Below are positions 25,171 through 33,598 of a DNA stretch of 64,000 nt, in pieces (position 1 is the first letter of the stretch; the number at the start of each line of letters is the position of its first letter). Source of the DNA: Actinoplanes sp. NBC_00393 (GTDB lineage: Bacteria; Actinomycetota; Actinomycetes; Mycobacteriales; Micromonosporaceae). The position numbers and the translations under genes were made by a program. The stretch spans positions 4,058,501-4,122,500 of the forward strand of contig NZ_CP107942.1 in assembly GCF_036053395.1 (NCBI RefSeq). Reading direction: 5' to 3'. A model generated the notes under the pieces. It was not told the origin of the DNA and made no database searches. It worked only from the letters and a program-made list of their open reading frames with translations.

Positions 25171-26535
25171 ATGAATTCCACTTTCCGGCGATGGACGGCT
25201 GTCGCGTCCGTGCCGCTTTTCCTGATCGCTCTCGGCGGCGCCGCCCAGGCCGGGCAGAAGCCGGGATCGGCGAACGGAAATGCGGTCCTCGCGTGGAATC
25301 TCCATGCCGCGACGGCAGCCCTCGGCGCCTGCCTCGCCCCCACCGACAATCCGCTGCACGAATCACGCATGTACGCGATGACGCACATCGCCATTCATGA
25401 CGCCCTGAATGCCATCGACCGGCGTTCCCGCCCCTACGCCTTCCGCGGTGAAGCGCGCGGCGCCTCGCCGGAAGCGGCAGCGGCCGCCGCGGCCCGCGAC
25501 GTGCTCGTGCCGGTGCTGCGGCAACTGCCGGCGCCGTTCGCGGACTGCGTCACCGGGGCGAAGGTCGTCGATGGGGTGGAGGCGCGCTATGCGGCCGCGC
25601 TCGCCACCATTCCCGGCGGCCGGGCCAAGACCCGCGGGATCGCCGTCGGGCAGACGGCCGCGGCGGCCATCCTTGCCGCGCGGGCCGGCGACGGTTCCGA
25701 CACGCCGCTGTTCGACACGGCCTATCCGCAGGGCACCCGGCCGGGCGAATACCGGTTCACGCCCGGCTTCGACTTCGCGTTCGCACCCGGCTGGGCCCGC
25801 GTCACCCCGTTCGTTCTGCGCACGGCCACGCAGTTCCGGCCGGGTCCGCCGTACGCGCTGACGTCGAAGCGCTATGCCGAGGACTTGAACGAGGTCAAGC
25901 GCCTGGGCGGCGACGGGACCACCACGCCCAGCGCCCGCACCGCCGACCAGACCGAGATGGCCCGGTTCTGGGTGGAGAGCTCCCCGCTCATGTGGAACCG
26001 CATCGCCCGCTCCGTCGCCACCGCCGACCGGCTGGACCTGTGGGAGAACGCCCGCCTCTTCGGCCTGCTGAACATGGCGCTCGCGGACGGTTACGTGGCG
26101 ACCTTCGATACCAAATACCGGGGATACAACTACTGGCGCCCGGTCACCGCGATCCGCAACGCGGCCGGCGACGGAAACCCGGGAACCGCTGCCGACCCGA
26201 CCTGGACACCTTTGGTGCCGACACCGCCCATTCCCGATTACGACTCCGGCCACAGCGTCGAGGGTGGCACCGCGGCACAGGTGCTGACGCGATTCTTCGG
26301 CCGCGACCGGGCCCGATTCGAAATGTGCAGCTACACACTTCCGGCCGGGCAGACGTGCACCGATGCGTCACCGGTTCTGCGCCGGTTCCACTCGTTCAGC
26401 CAGGCGGCCGCGGAGAACGGTCGGTCGCGCATTCTCGTCGGGTTCCATTTCCGGAAAGCCGTCAAGGAGGGCATCGCCCACGGCAACAAGGTCGGCAACT
26501 GGACAGTGAACCATTCCCTGCAGCCGGTCCGCTGA
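25171..26535 (+). CDS. Vanadium-dependent haloperoxidase/PAP2-like secreted protein
   Basis: 454 residues from an ATG with AAAGGAG upstream; the frame stays open further upstream but that sequence is non-coding. Signal peptide SVPLFLIALGGAAQA (residues about 11-26). The phosphate/vanadate pocket motifs are recognisable: KYRGYNYWRP (K...RP), DYDSGHSVEGG (the PSGH equivalent) and RSRILVGFHFRKAV (SR...G-H-F). It resembles the actinobacterial exported group rather than classical haloperoxidases, so halogenation versus phosphatase activity is open. The 286-nt upstream region is less GC-rich and carries no gene. Confidence 0.87.
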   Translation: MNSTFRRWTAVASVPLFLIALGGAAQAGQKPGSANGNAVLAWNLHAATAALGACLAPTDNPLHESRMYAMTHIAIHDALNAIDRRSRPYAFRGEARGASPEAAAAAAARDVLVPVLRQLPAPFADCVTGAKVVDGVEARYAAALATIPGGRAKTRGIAVGQTAAAAILAARAGDGSDTPLFDTAYPQGTRPGEYRFTPGFDFAFAPGWARVTPFVLRTATQFRPGPPYALTSKRYAEDLNEVKRLGGDGTTTPSARTADQTEMARFWVESSPLMWNRIARSVATADRLDLWENARLFGLLNMALADGYVATFDTKYRGYNYWRPVTAIRNAAGDGNPGTAADPTWTPLVPTPPIPDYDSGHSVEGGTAAQVLTRFFGRDRARFEMCSYTLPAGQTCTDASPVLRRFHSFSQAAAENGRSRILVGFHFRKAVKEGIAHGNKVGNWTVNHSLQPVR

Positions 26536-26545
26536 CGGCCGATCG

Positions 26546-27442
26546 TCATATCGCCGCGGCCAGCCGGATGGCGAGCCTCCCGAGTTCCGGTGCGTCCAGT
26601 GACTCCTGGACGCACCGGGCGAACAGCCACCGGACGAGCCGGCCGGCGTCCAGATCGAGCAGGCCGGCCATCCGGTGGGCGAGACCGGCCGGATCCGCGT
26701 GCAGGCGCTGCTCGCAGTTGAGCAGGTGCTGCACCGCGTCGTAGGTGGGATCACCGACGTACGGCTTGGGGTCGATCGCCAGCCACGGCTCCCGTTCCGC
26801 GGCCAGGATGTTGCCGGCGTGCAGGTCCGTGCAGAGCAGCACCTGCCGATCCGCTGTGGACGGCAGCAGGCGCAGCAGTTCGAGGCAGGCCCGGGTCAGG
26901 CCGGGATCGTGCGGCTCGCGCGTGCCGGCCAGTCGCTGCTCGAACTCGGCCGCCCACGCGTCGCACATGACCTGCAGCGGCCGGAACACCGCGGCGCCGG
27001 CCGGGGACAGCGGGGCCTGCCACAGCCGGGTCAGCAGGCCGGCGACGACCAGGTCCTGCTCCGGTTCCGGCAGCACCTGCCCCAGCGCGGTGCCGGGGCG
27101 GCAGCGTTCCAGCAGCAGGATCGAGCTCTGCTCCGCGGTCGCGTGCCGGTGCAGCCCCACCATTCCGGCGCCGTCCCACGCGTACAGTCCCTGGGTTTCG
27201 TGAAGTGCCTCGTCGTGCTGCCAGGCGACCTTGAGCACTACCTCGCGGCCGGCGCGGTCGCGGGCCGGCGCCGCCCAGGCGCACCGGCCGCCCGGCTGAT
27301 AGGGCGGACCGATCTGCAGTGCCCACTGCTCGGCGAAGGCCTGGACGAGGCCCGGCAGGCGGGCCAGCCACGCATCGCGATCCGGCGAGCGGTCGGCCCG
27401 CACGCTGTCCACCAGGTTGCGCGGCAGAGCGAAACCCGTCAC
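26546..27442 (-). CDS. Aminoglycoside/hydroxyurea phosphotransferase family kinase (APH(6)-like)
   Basis: About 298 residues. The catalytic loop is CTDLHAGNILA (D-x-H-x-x-N) followed by WLAIDPKPYVGDPTYDAV, the Mg-binding D-P-K/GD pattern of the streptomycin 6-kinase/hydroxyurea kinase family. The N-lobe has REVVLKVAWQHDEALHE with the ATP Lys, and LLLERCRPGTAL is the hinge. Such genes can confer streptomycin resistance or act on unknown small molecules; this one is not in an obvious biosynthetic cluster. Start taken at GTG 27442; the longer frame runs into the SUFU gene. A second member of the family is at 46.2 kb. Confidence 0.82.
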   Translation of the reverse strand: MTGFALPRNLVDSVRADRSPDRDAWLARLPGLVQAFAEQWALQIGPPYQPGGRCAWAAPARDRAGREVVLKVAWQHDEALHETQGLYAWDGAGMVGLHRHATAEQSSILLLERCRPGTALGQVLPEPEQDLVVAGLLTRLWQAPLSPAGAAVFRPLQVMCDAWAAEFEQRLAGTREPHDPGLTRACLELLRLLPSTADRQVLLCTDLHAGNILAAEREPWLAIDPKPYVGDPTYDAVQHLLNCEQRLHADPAGLAHRMAGLLDLDAGRLVRWLFARCVQESLDAPELGRLAIRLAAAI

Positions 27443-27462
27443 CTCGCCATGATGCCCGGAAG

Positions 27463-28044
27463 TCAGTCGACCACCGAAAGACGGTACGGGTCGGTGGGGT
27501 CGATCTCCGCATCCTCGAAGCGCTGCTCCAGCGCCTCGAGGTCGTGGGTGTGCCGGAACGTCTTCTCGGCCCGGGTGATCGGCAGCAGCCACAGGACGCG
27601 GGCGTGGCCGCCGGGAAGGTCGCACATCTCCAGCTGTGGCCCCCACGGGTACGGCAGGCTGATCAGGAGATGGTCGCAGCTCGAACCGGGCGTCCAGGGA
27701 CGTCCGATGTCGACGGTGTGCCCATGGCCGAGGGTGTAGTCGCCGCCGGAAGCGTGGTAGTAGGCGACCATGGTCAGGGTCTCGACGTGCAGGACGGTGT
27801 CGGGAGTCCGGGCGTGCAGGACGAACTCCAGCCCGTGGCCGTTTTCCCGGGTCGCGTCCCACAGGCCGGCGGTGGCGTACAGCCGGCCGCCCTCCGGCGG
27901 GTCGACGCTCAGGATGTGCAGGTCGGGTACCAGATTGTGCACCGGGCCGGGAGCCGGCGGCAGGACGGAGACGCCGCGTCCCGGGAAGAGCCGGCGCAGG
28001 TGCTGCACCATGGCGTACGCGGCGGGGGTCAGGTCATGATCCAC
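27463..28044 (-). CDS. Suppressor-of-fused (SUFU) domain protein
   Basis: 193 residues. The C-terminal half has the bacterial SUFU hallmarks: HARVLWLLPITRAEKTFR followed by HDLEALEQRFEDAEIDPTDP and a final RLSVVD. The central part has GHTVDIGRPWTPGSSCDHLLI. These intracellular domains occur in bacterial immunity-type and unknown contexts and are related to the eukaryotic Hedgehog regulator. ATG start at 28044; 20 nt separates it from the APH-like gene downstream on the same strand. Confidence 0.85.
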   Translation of the reverse strand: MDHDLTPAAYAMVQHLRRLFPGRGVSVLPPAPGPVHNLVPDLHILSVDPPEGGRLYATAGLWDATRENGHGLEFVLHARTPDTVLHVETLTMVAYYHASGGDYTLGHGHTVDIGRPWTPGSSCDHLLISLPYPWGPQLEMCDLPGGHARVLWLLPITRAEKTFRHTHDLEALEQRFEDAEIDPTDPYRLSVVD

Positions 28045-28130
28045 TACAGGATTCTGACACGGACATCACTTGACCTTGCTGACAACGTTCTCGCGTACAC
28101 AGCAGCTATGACCACAATGACCGCATACGC

Positions 28131-28159
28131 TGTCCGGGCCGCGCGGCGCGGCCCGGACA
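28131..28159. repeat. 13-bp perfect GC-rich hairpin before the acetyltransferase fragment
   Basis: TGTCCGGGCCGCG (28131-28143) and its exact complement CGCGGCCCGGACA (28147-28159) are separated by 3 nt. The hairpin ends 4 nt before the purine-rich ribosome site of the downstream gene, so it could terminate transcription or hinder translation of that gene. Confidence 0.6.
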
Positions 28160-28175
28160 GGTGGGGGGAACCGGT

Positions 28176-28577
28176 ATGCCACATCGCGACGAGGTCTTGG
28201 CCAGGATCCGTACGGGTCTGATCTACACCGAGTCCGAGGCGGCGTTCCAGTCGCCGCAGCGGCGTACCGATCTGATCTTCGAGCACAACCACACCCCGCC
28301 GCGCGAGGCCGAACGACGGGCGGCGCTGCTCACCGCGATCCTCGGTTCGATCGGCGAACGCCCGGTGCTGCTCCCGCCGTTCCACGCCGGCTTCGGCAGC
28401 AACGCCGTCGTCCTGCCCGGCGTACGCATCGGTTACGGCTCGGTGATCGGCGCGGGCAGTGTGGTCAGCCGCGACATTCCACCGATGGTGGTCGCCGTGG
28501 GCACACCCTGCCGGGTCCTGCGCCCGATCACCGAGGCCGACCTGTCGACCCGAACCTCCCTCGAGGCTCTGGACTAA
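28176..28577 (+). CDS. Internally deleted maltose/galactoside O-acetyltransferase-like protein
   Basis: 133 residues, against about 185-200 for the LacA/Maa family. The N-terminal maltose-acetyltransferase domain ([16 protein letters not shown] to [15 protein letters not shown]) is joined directly to the last left-handed-helix coils ([26 protein letters not shown], then [13 protein letters not shown]). The middle coils that contain the catalytic His and most of the hexapeptide repeats are missing. It keeps an open frame, an ATG and a GGGGGGAA site, so it may be expressed but is probably inactive. Broken gene or recent in-frame deletion. Confidence 0.75.
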   Translation: MPHRDEVLARIRTGLIYTESEAAFQSPQRRTDLIFEHNHTPPREAERRAALLTAILGSIGERPVLLPPFHAGFGSNAVVLPGVRIGYGSVIGAGSVVSRDIPPMVVAVGTPCRVLRPITEADLSTRTSLEALD

Positions 28578-28622
28578 GCCCGTGGCGGACCGCCCGGTCC
28601 GGACCGGGTGGTTCGCCACCGG

Positions 28623-30833
28623 TCACTGATCGCTGACGCGGAACGTCGTGGTCAGCGAGGCGGTCGAGTCGCCGCCGACGTAGACGTCGAAGGTGGTGGC
28701 GTCGAGGGTCCAGTCGCGGGTGGTGGTGCTCCAGTAACGCCGCTGCTGGGGGCCGACCGTGAAGGTGACCTCGCGCGTCGTGTTGCCGGGCACGGTCACC
28801 CGCTGGAAGCCCTTCAGTTCCCGCACCGGGCGCGACGCGCTGCCGTGACGCTGGTGCAGGTAGAGCTGCACGACCTCCACCGCCTCGCGGTCCGCATCAT
28901 TGGTGACCTGGACCGACACGGTGACCTCACCGTCGCGCGGGACAGACGGGCGATCCACGGACAGATCCGAGTAGGTGAAACGGCCGTAGCTCAGCCCATG
29001 GCCGAACGGGAACAGCGGCGTGCTCTCCTCGTCCCAGTACCGGCGGACCTGGTTCTCCGGCTCGTGCGAGCGCGTGTGCGCGTAGATCATCGGGATCTGA
29101 CCGACCGTGCGCGGCCAGGTGAACGGCAGCTTCCCGCCCGGCGGGACGTCGCCGAACAGCAGGTCGGCGACCGCGGCCCCGCCCTGCGTGCCGGGGTACC
29201 AGATGTCCAGGATCGCCGGCACGTTCCCGGCGGCCCAGCGCAGGTCGAGCGGGCGCCCGTTCATCACCAGCAGCACCGTCGGCGTGCCCGTCGCCACCAC
29301 TGCCTGCAGCAGCTCCAGCTGGCGTCCGGGCAGTTCGAGTGAGGACCGGGACGCCGCCTCGCCGATCATGTTCTGCCACTCGCCGAGCACCACCACGGCG
29401 ACGTCGGCCGCGCCGGCGACCTGCACCGCCCGCTCGAACTCGGCCTGCTCGTCGAAGCCTTCCGGGTCGGCCGGGGTGTTGCCGCCGAACATGTCGAACA
29501 TCGACGGGAAGACGCGCTGCACGACCGGGATGCCCGGCGCGTACTCCACGCGCACCCGTTCGCGGAGGCCGTCGAGCACGGTGACGGTCTCCGCGAGGTC
29601 GTAGTCGAAGACCCAGGGGCCGATGGTGTCGCGCTTCGAGTCGGCGAGCGGGCCGATCACGGCCACCGTCCCCAGCTCGGCGGCGGCGAGCGGAAGCAGA
29701 TCACCCTCGTTGCGCAACAGCACGGCGGACCGCTGCGCGGCCACCCGTGCCAGCGCGCGATGCTGCGGGTCGGCGAGCACTTCCCGGGCGCGGTCCTCGT
29801 CGACGTACGGGTCATCGAACAGCCCCAGTCGCAGTTTCGCCTGAAGGATGCGTCGCACGGCCGTGTCGATCACGTCCTCGCTCACGGCCTGCGCCTCGAG
29901 CGCCTCCGGCAGCCGCTCGTACGCGGGGTCCGAGATCGCCATCTCCATGTCGACACCCGCGGCGACCGCCCGCGCACCCGCATCGGTCAGGTCGGCGGCG
30001 AACCCGTGGGTGAGCAGGTTGCGTACCGCGTTGGCGTCGCTCACCACGAAACCGTCGAATCCCCACGCCTCACGTAGCACCTCGGTGAACAGCCATCGGC
30101 TCGCCGACGCAGGCACCCCGTTGAGGTCCATGTACGCGGTCATGACGTTGCCGGCGCCGGCCTCGACCGCCGCCTGGAACGGCGGGAGGTAGACGTTCCA
30201 CAGCTCGTACTCGGACAGGTTCACCTCGTCGTAGTCGCGCCCGCCGAGGGCGGCGCCGTAGCCGGCGAAGTGCTTCGGCCCGGCGATGATCCCGGCGCCC
30301 TGGAAGCCGCGCACCTGCGCGGCGGCCACCGCGGCGCCGAGGTACGGGTCCTCCCCCGCGCCCTCGACGATGCGGCCCCAGCGCGGGTCGCGGGCGATGT
30401 CCACCATCGGCGCGAACGTCCACCGGATGCCGACCGCGCGGGCCTCGCGCCCGGCGACCGCCTGTCCCCGCTCGATGGTCTCGACGTCCCAGGACGCCGC
30501 CATCGCGATCGGCACCGGGAAGATGGTGCGCAACCCGTGGATGACGTCGTAACCGAACAGCGCCGGGATGGCGAGGCGGTTGCCCTCGACGGTGAGCCGC
30601 TGCAGCCGGTTGATCTCCGCGGGATCGGTCACGAACAGCAGCGATCCGACCGCACCGCGGTTCAGCGCGGCCTCGACCGTACGCGGTTGCTCGTCGACGT
30701 CCAGGTTCAGCGCCGGCTCCGGATGCGCGGTGGCCGGCAGCCGGAAGTAGAAGTACTGGGTGAGCTGTGCCGCCTTCTCGGCCGGCGACATCTCGGCGAG
30801 CAGCTCCTCGACCGGGTCGGTCACCGCGGTCAC
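28623..30833 (-). CDS. Glycoside hydrolase family 3 beta-glucosidase-type enzyme
   Basis: 736 residues from the GTG that overlaps the stop of an MFS remnant (GTGA). GH3 N-domain landmarks: LFGYDVIHGLRTIFPVPIAMAASWD, RDPRWGRIVEGAGEDPYLG, AGPKHFAGYG, and the nucleophile Asp in GFVVSDANAV. The C-domain has VLLRNEGDLLPL and ELPGRQLELL. It ends with a fibronectin-III-like domain (ELKGFQRVTVPGNTTREVTF). No signal peptide, so intracellular hydrolysis of imported oligosaccharides is likely. A Crp-like box lies about 90 nt upstream. Confidence 0.93.
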   Translation of the reverse strand: MTAVTDPVEELLAEMSPAEKAAQLTQYFYFRLPATAHPEPALNLDVDEQPRTVEAALNRGAVGSLLFVTDPAEINRLQRLTVEGNRLAIPALFGYDVIHGLRTIFPVPIAMAASWDVETIERGQAVAGREARAVGIRWTFAPMVDIARDPRWGRIVEGAGEDPYLGAAVAAAQVRGFQGAGIIAGPKHFAGYGAALGGRDYDEVNLSEYELWNVYLPPFQAAVEAGAGNVMTAYMDLNGVPASASRWLFTEVLREAWGFDGFVVSDANAVRNLLTHGFAADLTDAGARAVAAGVDMEMAISDPAYERLPEALEAQAVSEDVIDTAVRRILQAKLRLGLFDDPYVDEDRAREVLADPQHRALARVAAQRSAVLLRNEGDLLPLAAAELGTVAVIGPLADSKRDTIGPWVFDYDLAETVTVLDGLRERVRVEYAPGIPVVQRVFPSMFDMFGGNTPADPEGFDEQAEFERAVQVAGAADVAVVVLGEWQNMIGEAASRSSLELPGRQLELLQAVVATGTPTVLLVMNGRPLDLRWAAGNVPAILDIWYPGTQGGAAVADLLFGDVPPGGKLPFTWPRTVGQIPMIYAHTRSHEPENQVRRYWDEESTPLFPFGHGLSYGRFTYSDLSVDRPSVPRDGEVTVSVQVTNDADREAVEVVQLYLHQRHGSASRPVRELKGFQRVTVPGNTTREVTFTVGPQQRRYWSTTTRDWTLDATTFDVYVGGDSTASLTTTFRVSDQ

Positions 30834-30925
30834 CTCACCTTCTTGATCGGAAGGACCACCAGCGCGCCGACCAGGGCCGCCATGTTGAACACGCCGAGGT
30901 CCTCGCCGGCGTCGGGACGATGTGA
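30830..30925 (-). pseudogene. Remnant of MFS transporter gene (C-terminal scrap)
   Basis: In the frame ending at the TGA that overlaps the GH3 start, the minus strand encodes RPDAGEDLGVFNM followed by AALVGALVVLPIKKVR. The first part is the loop (PDA..DLGVFNIA) preceding the last two helices of a sugar-type MFS permease; the second is the end of its final helix. The roughly 50 residues normally between them are missing, and an in-frame stop lies just upstream. This is what remains of a transporter gene that once preceded the GH3 gene in an operon. Confidence 0.65.
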
Positions 30926-30936
30926 CCTGGATCACT
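30921..30936. promoter_or_regulatory. Crp-like binding site upstream of GH3
   Basis: TGTGACCTGGATCACT has the TGTGA-N6-TCAC half-sites of Crp/GlxR-type operators (one base off the full palindrome). It is 88 nt upstream of the GH3 start, a sensible position for carbon-source control. Confidence 0.5.
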
Positions 30937-30978
30937 GTCCGTCGATGCGTCCGGGATACCCCGCATCCACCGCCGTAA

Positions 30979-31317
30979 TCACGAGCTCGGTGGACCGCCG
31001 AAGAACACCTGCGTCTCGGTGATCCGGCCGTGCCGCACCGTGATCACCTCGGTGTTGTGGAAGCGGCCGCCCGCCGCCAGCTCGTACTCGTAGAGGACGA
31101 AGACGTTGTCCTCGTCGAGGTCGAGCAGATATCGGATCTCCTGCCGCTTCACCCTTGAAGCGGTCGGGAAGCACCGGTCGAAGAACGCCTCGCGGTCGAT
31201 GTGGTCGTCCTGCGGGCTGGTGAAGGTGAACTCGTCGGCGTACAGCGGGCGGGCCGTGGCCTCGTCCCCGCGCAGGTAGGCGTCGAACGCCGTACGGACG
31301 ACATCGCTGTTGGCCAT
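30979..31317 (-). CDS. SnoaL/NTF2-like fold protein
   Basis: 112 residues. An N-terminal helix VRTAFDAYLRGDEATARPLYADEFTF followed by strands FVLYEYELAAGGRFHN and TEVITVRHGRITETQVFFG is the usual NTF2-like/SnoaL arrangement. These act as small ligand-binding or isomerase/cyclase domains; no catalytic assignment is possible. ATG start at 31317; it lies 14 nt before (in coordinate terms) the ABC exporter operon on the same strand, so it may be the last gene of that unit. Confidence 0.8.
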   Translation of the reverse strand: MANSDVVRTAFDAYLRGDEATARPLYADEFTFTSPQDDHIDREAFFDRCFPTASRVKRQEIRYLLDLDEDNVFVLYEYELAAGGRFHNTEVITVRHGRITETQVFFGGPPSS

Positions 31318-31331
31318 GGACCCATTGTCGG

Positions 31332-32105
31332 TCAGCCGGCGTCGCGGCGCTGGAACACGATCAGCCCGGCGGCCACGGCGGCGGCCGCGTACAGGGACAG
31401 GACGCCGAGGCCGGCCCACGCTCCGATCGGTGCGGCCGCGAAATCACGGGTCGCTTGGATGGCCAGGCCCGCGTCCATGGGCGAGAGCCGGTGCACGCGG
31501 ACCTGCCAGACCGGGTCGTGCAGGAACATGGCGACGACCGGCGCCCCGTACAACAGGGCCAGCGCCGCCGTGACCGCGGCGGCGGTGTCGCGCAGCAGCA
31601 GGCCCAGCCCGGCGGCGAGCAGGCCCACGAGTCCCAGGTAGAGGACCGTGCCGGCGGCGGCGCGGCGGGTGAGGTGGTCGGCCAGCGACAGGGCGGGGAA
31701 ACCGTTGCCGGGCAGCAGGGCCCGGCCGGCCGCCAGCGATCCGGTCACCGCGAGGGCGCCGGCAACCGTCGTGAGCGCGGTGACGACGGTCAGTTTGGCG
31801 AGCACCACCCGAACCCGGCTCGGCACTGCGGTCAGCGTCGGGTGGATCGTGCGGGTGCTGTACTCCGCCGTCACCGCCAGGACCGCGAGGATGACGATGC
31901 CGACCTGGCCGAGGCGTACCCCGGCCAGCGAGATCTCGGTGACGTCGAGGGCGCAGGCCGGTTCGCAGTGGCGGCTGTCGAGCGATCCGGTCACCGCCAG
32001 GGCGACGCCGGCCGTGCCGAGGACGGCGAGCAGGACCAGGCAGGCCGTGCTCGGCAGGGTCCGCAGTTTCGTCCACTCGGCCCGGACAGCGCGCGGCGGC
32101 ATCAT
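31332..32105 (-). CDS. ABC transporter permease (ABC-2 type)
   Basis: 257 residues with six hydrophobic segments. The start RAVRAEWTKLRTLPSTACLVL is the common opening of actinobacterial ABC-2 permeases, and the EYSTRTIHPTLTAVPSRVRVVLAK cytosolic loop is also typical. Start at ATG 32105 overlaps the previous stop (ATGA); ATG 32102 is equally possible. Forms an exporter with the larger permease and the ATPase upstream in the operon. Confidence 0.87.
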   Translation of the reverse strand: MMPPRAVRAEWTKLRTLPSTACLVLLAVLGTAGVALAVTGSLDSRHCEPACALDVTEISLAGVRLGQVGIVILAVLAVTAEYSTRTIHPTLTAVPSRVRVVLAKLTVVTALTTVAGALAVTGSLAAGRALLPGNGFPALSLADHLTRRAAAGTVLYLGLVGLLAAGLGLLLRDTAAAVTAALALLYGAPVVAMFLHDPVWQVRVHRLSPMDAGLAIQATRDFAAAPIGAWAGLGVLSLYAAAAVAAGLIVFQRRDAG

Positions 32106-33598
32106 GCGTCCCGCTTGCGCAGCTGCCACCAGGCGAGGCCGAGGGTGAGGAGCGCCCAGGCGGCCACCACACCGATCCCCGCCCACGGCCCGATCATGGC
32201 CCACGGTTCGGCCAGCGTGACCGTCGGCGGTTTCGCCCGCTGGGTGGCCAGCCCGCCGGCCAGGGTGGTGTACATCAGCCATCGCGGCGCGGTGCCCGGC
32301 AGGATCATGCCCACGATCAGCGGCAGCAGGACCAGCACGACGGTGATCGTGATGGCGGCCGCGCTGTGCCGCACGAGCATGCCGATCGCGAGCCCGACGA
32401 CGGCCACCCCGGCCATGAACGCGGCGCTCAGCACGAGGGCGCGCACCACCGGGCCGTCGCCGAGCGACGGTTCCGGGAAGCTCGGCGGCGTGAAACCCTG
32501 GCGGCGCAGGACCGGGACGGCCAGCAGGAACGAGCCGAGCACCCCGGCCGCGGCGACGAGGAACGCGGCGCCGCCGAGCACGACGGTCTTGGCGGCCAGC
32601 ACCCGGCCGCGATGCGGGGTGGCGGCGAACGTCGTGCGGATCATGCCGCGCCGGTACTCCGAGGTGGCGTAGAGGACGCCGACCGCGATCAGCGCCATCA
32701 GCCCGGCGATCACGCCGACCAGCGCCAGTCCCACCATGTCGTCGTCCGGCGCTTCCGGGCCCACCTTGCCGGTGCCGGCCACGGTGTAGCCGCCGTCCGT
32801 CTCGGTGACCTGGACACCGTCGAGCATTTCGCCCTTCTCGCCGACCTGGGCCGCGGCGCCGACCGGCTCGGCACGCCAGGCGCCGCCGCCGTCGAGGCCG
32901 ATGTTGTCGAAGGTGGCCCGGGTGACCGTCGGCGTGACGCCCACCGAGGAGCTGCCACCGCCGCGGGTCATGAACACCGCCTCCGGCGACGAGACGTAGA
33001 AGCCGATCTCCGCCGTGGCCGGCAGGCTCTTCGGCCGGGCCGTCCCGATCTGTTGCCACACGGTTCCGTCCGCAGACTCGTACCCGGTGATGGTGGCGCC
33101 GGAACGAACCAGCCGCAGCCAACGGCCCGCGCCTGCGGCGCTTCCCTCCCGATCACCATCGAAGTCCCACTGCATGCGTACGCCCTGCGTCGTGGTCACC
33201 ATCACGGAGGCGTACGACGACCCGGCCCGCGTCCCGTCCTTGATCATGAGACCGGCCGCAGGCTGGGCGAACGGGCTCGGATCCGCCAGCCTGGTGAAGT
33301 CGTCCGGGCTGTCGCCCTGCCGTGGCGGGGTCAGCGACGCCACCCGCACGGTGAGCGTCGTGTCGCCGGTGACCGGCTGGTGCACGAAGACGAACCCGTC
33401 CACCACCGGCTCGTCGAGCGGCCCGGTCACGTACCGGGGAACCTCGTTCATGTCCGTCTGGTTGCCGGACGCGGCCAGGTAGCTAAGGCCGATGGTGAGC
33501 GCGACCGCGCCGACGAGTGTCACCACCCAGCGGTTCACCGACCGCAGCTTCGTCCATTCGGCCAGCAGCAGCCCCCGGAACGACGCGCGGGCGTTCAT
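32102..33598 (-). CDS. ABC-2 permease with extracellular lectin-like insert
   Basis: 498 residues. It opens RGLLLAEWTKLRSVNRWVV with TM1 at about 24-43. Then, unusually for this family, comes a ~230-residue extracellular portion. About residues 95-230 read like a concanavalin/DUF1349-type beta-sandwich (FAQPAAGLMIKDG, VRMQWDFDGD, RWLRLVRSGATITGYESADG, WQQIG, AEIGFYVSS). The remaining five TMs follow from about residue 290 with the loop YRRGMIRTTFAATPHRGRVLAAK. ATGA overlap with the ATPase stop. The insert may bind a glycan or envelope ligand. Confidence 0.85.
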   Translation of the reverse strand: MNARASFRGLLLAEWTKLRSVNRWVVTLVGAVALTIGLSYLAASGNQTDMNEVPRYVTGPLDEPVVDGFVFVHQPVTGDTTLTVRVASLTPPRQGDSPDDFTRLADPSPFAQPAAGLMIKDGTRAGSSYASVMVTTTQGVRMQWDFDGDREGSAAGAGRWLRLVRSGATITGYESADGTVWQQIGTARPKSLPATAEIGFYVSSPEAVFMTRGGGSSSVGVTPTVTRATFDNIGLDGGGAWRAEPVGAAAQVGEKGEMLDGVQVTETDGGYTVAGTGKVGPEAPDDDMVGLALVGVIAGLMALIAVGVLYATSEYRRGMIRTTFAATPHRGRVLAAKTVVLGGAAFLVAAAGVLGSFLLAVPVLRRQGFTPPSFPEPSLGDGPVVRALVLSAAFMAGVAVVGLAIGMLVRHSAAAITITVVLVLLPLIVGMILPGTAPRWLMYTTLAGGLATQRAKPPTVTLAEPWAMIGPWAGIGVVAAWALLTLGLAWWQLRKRDA

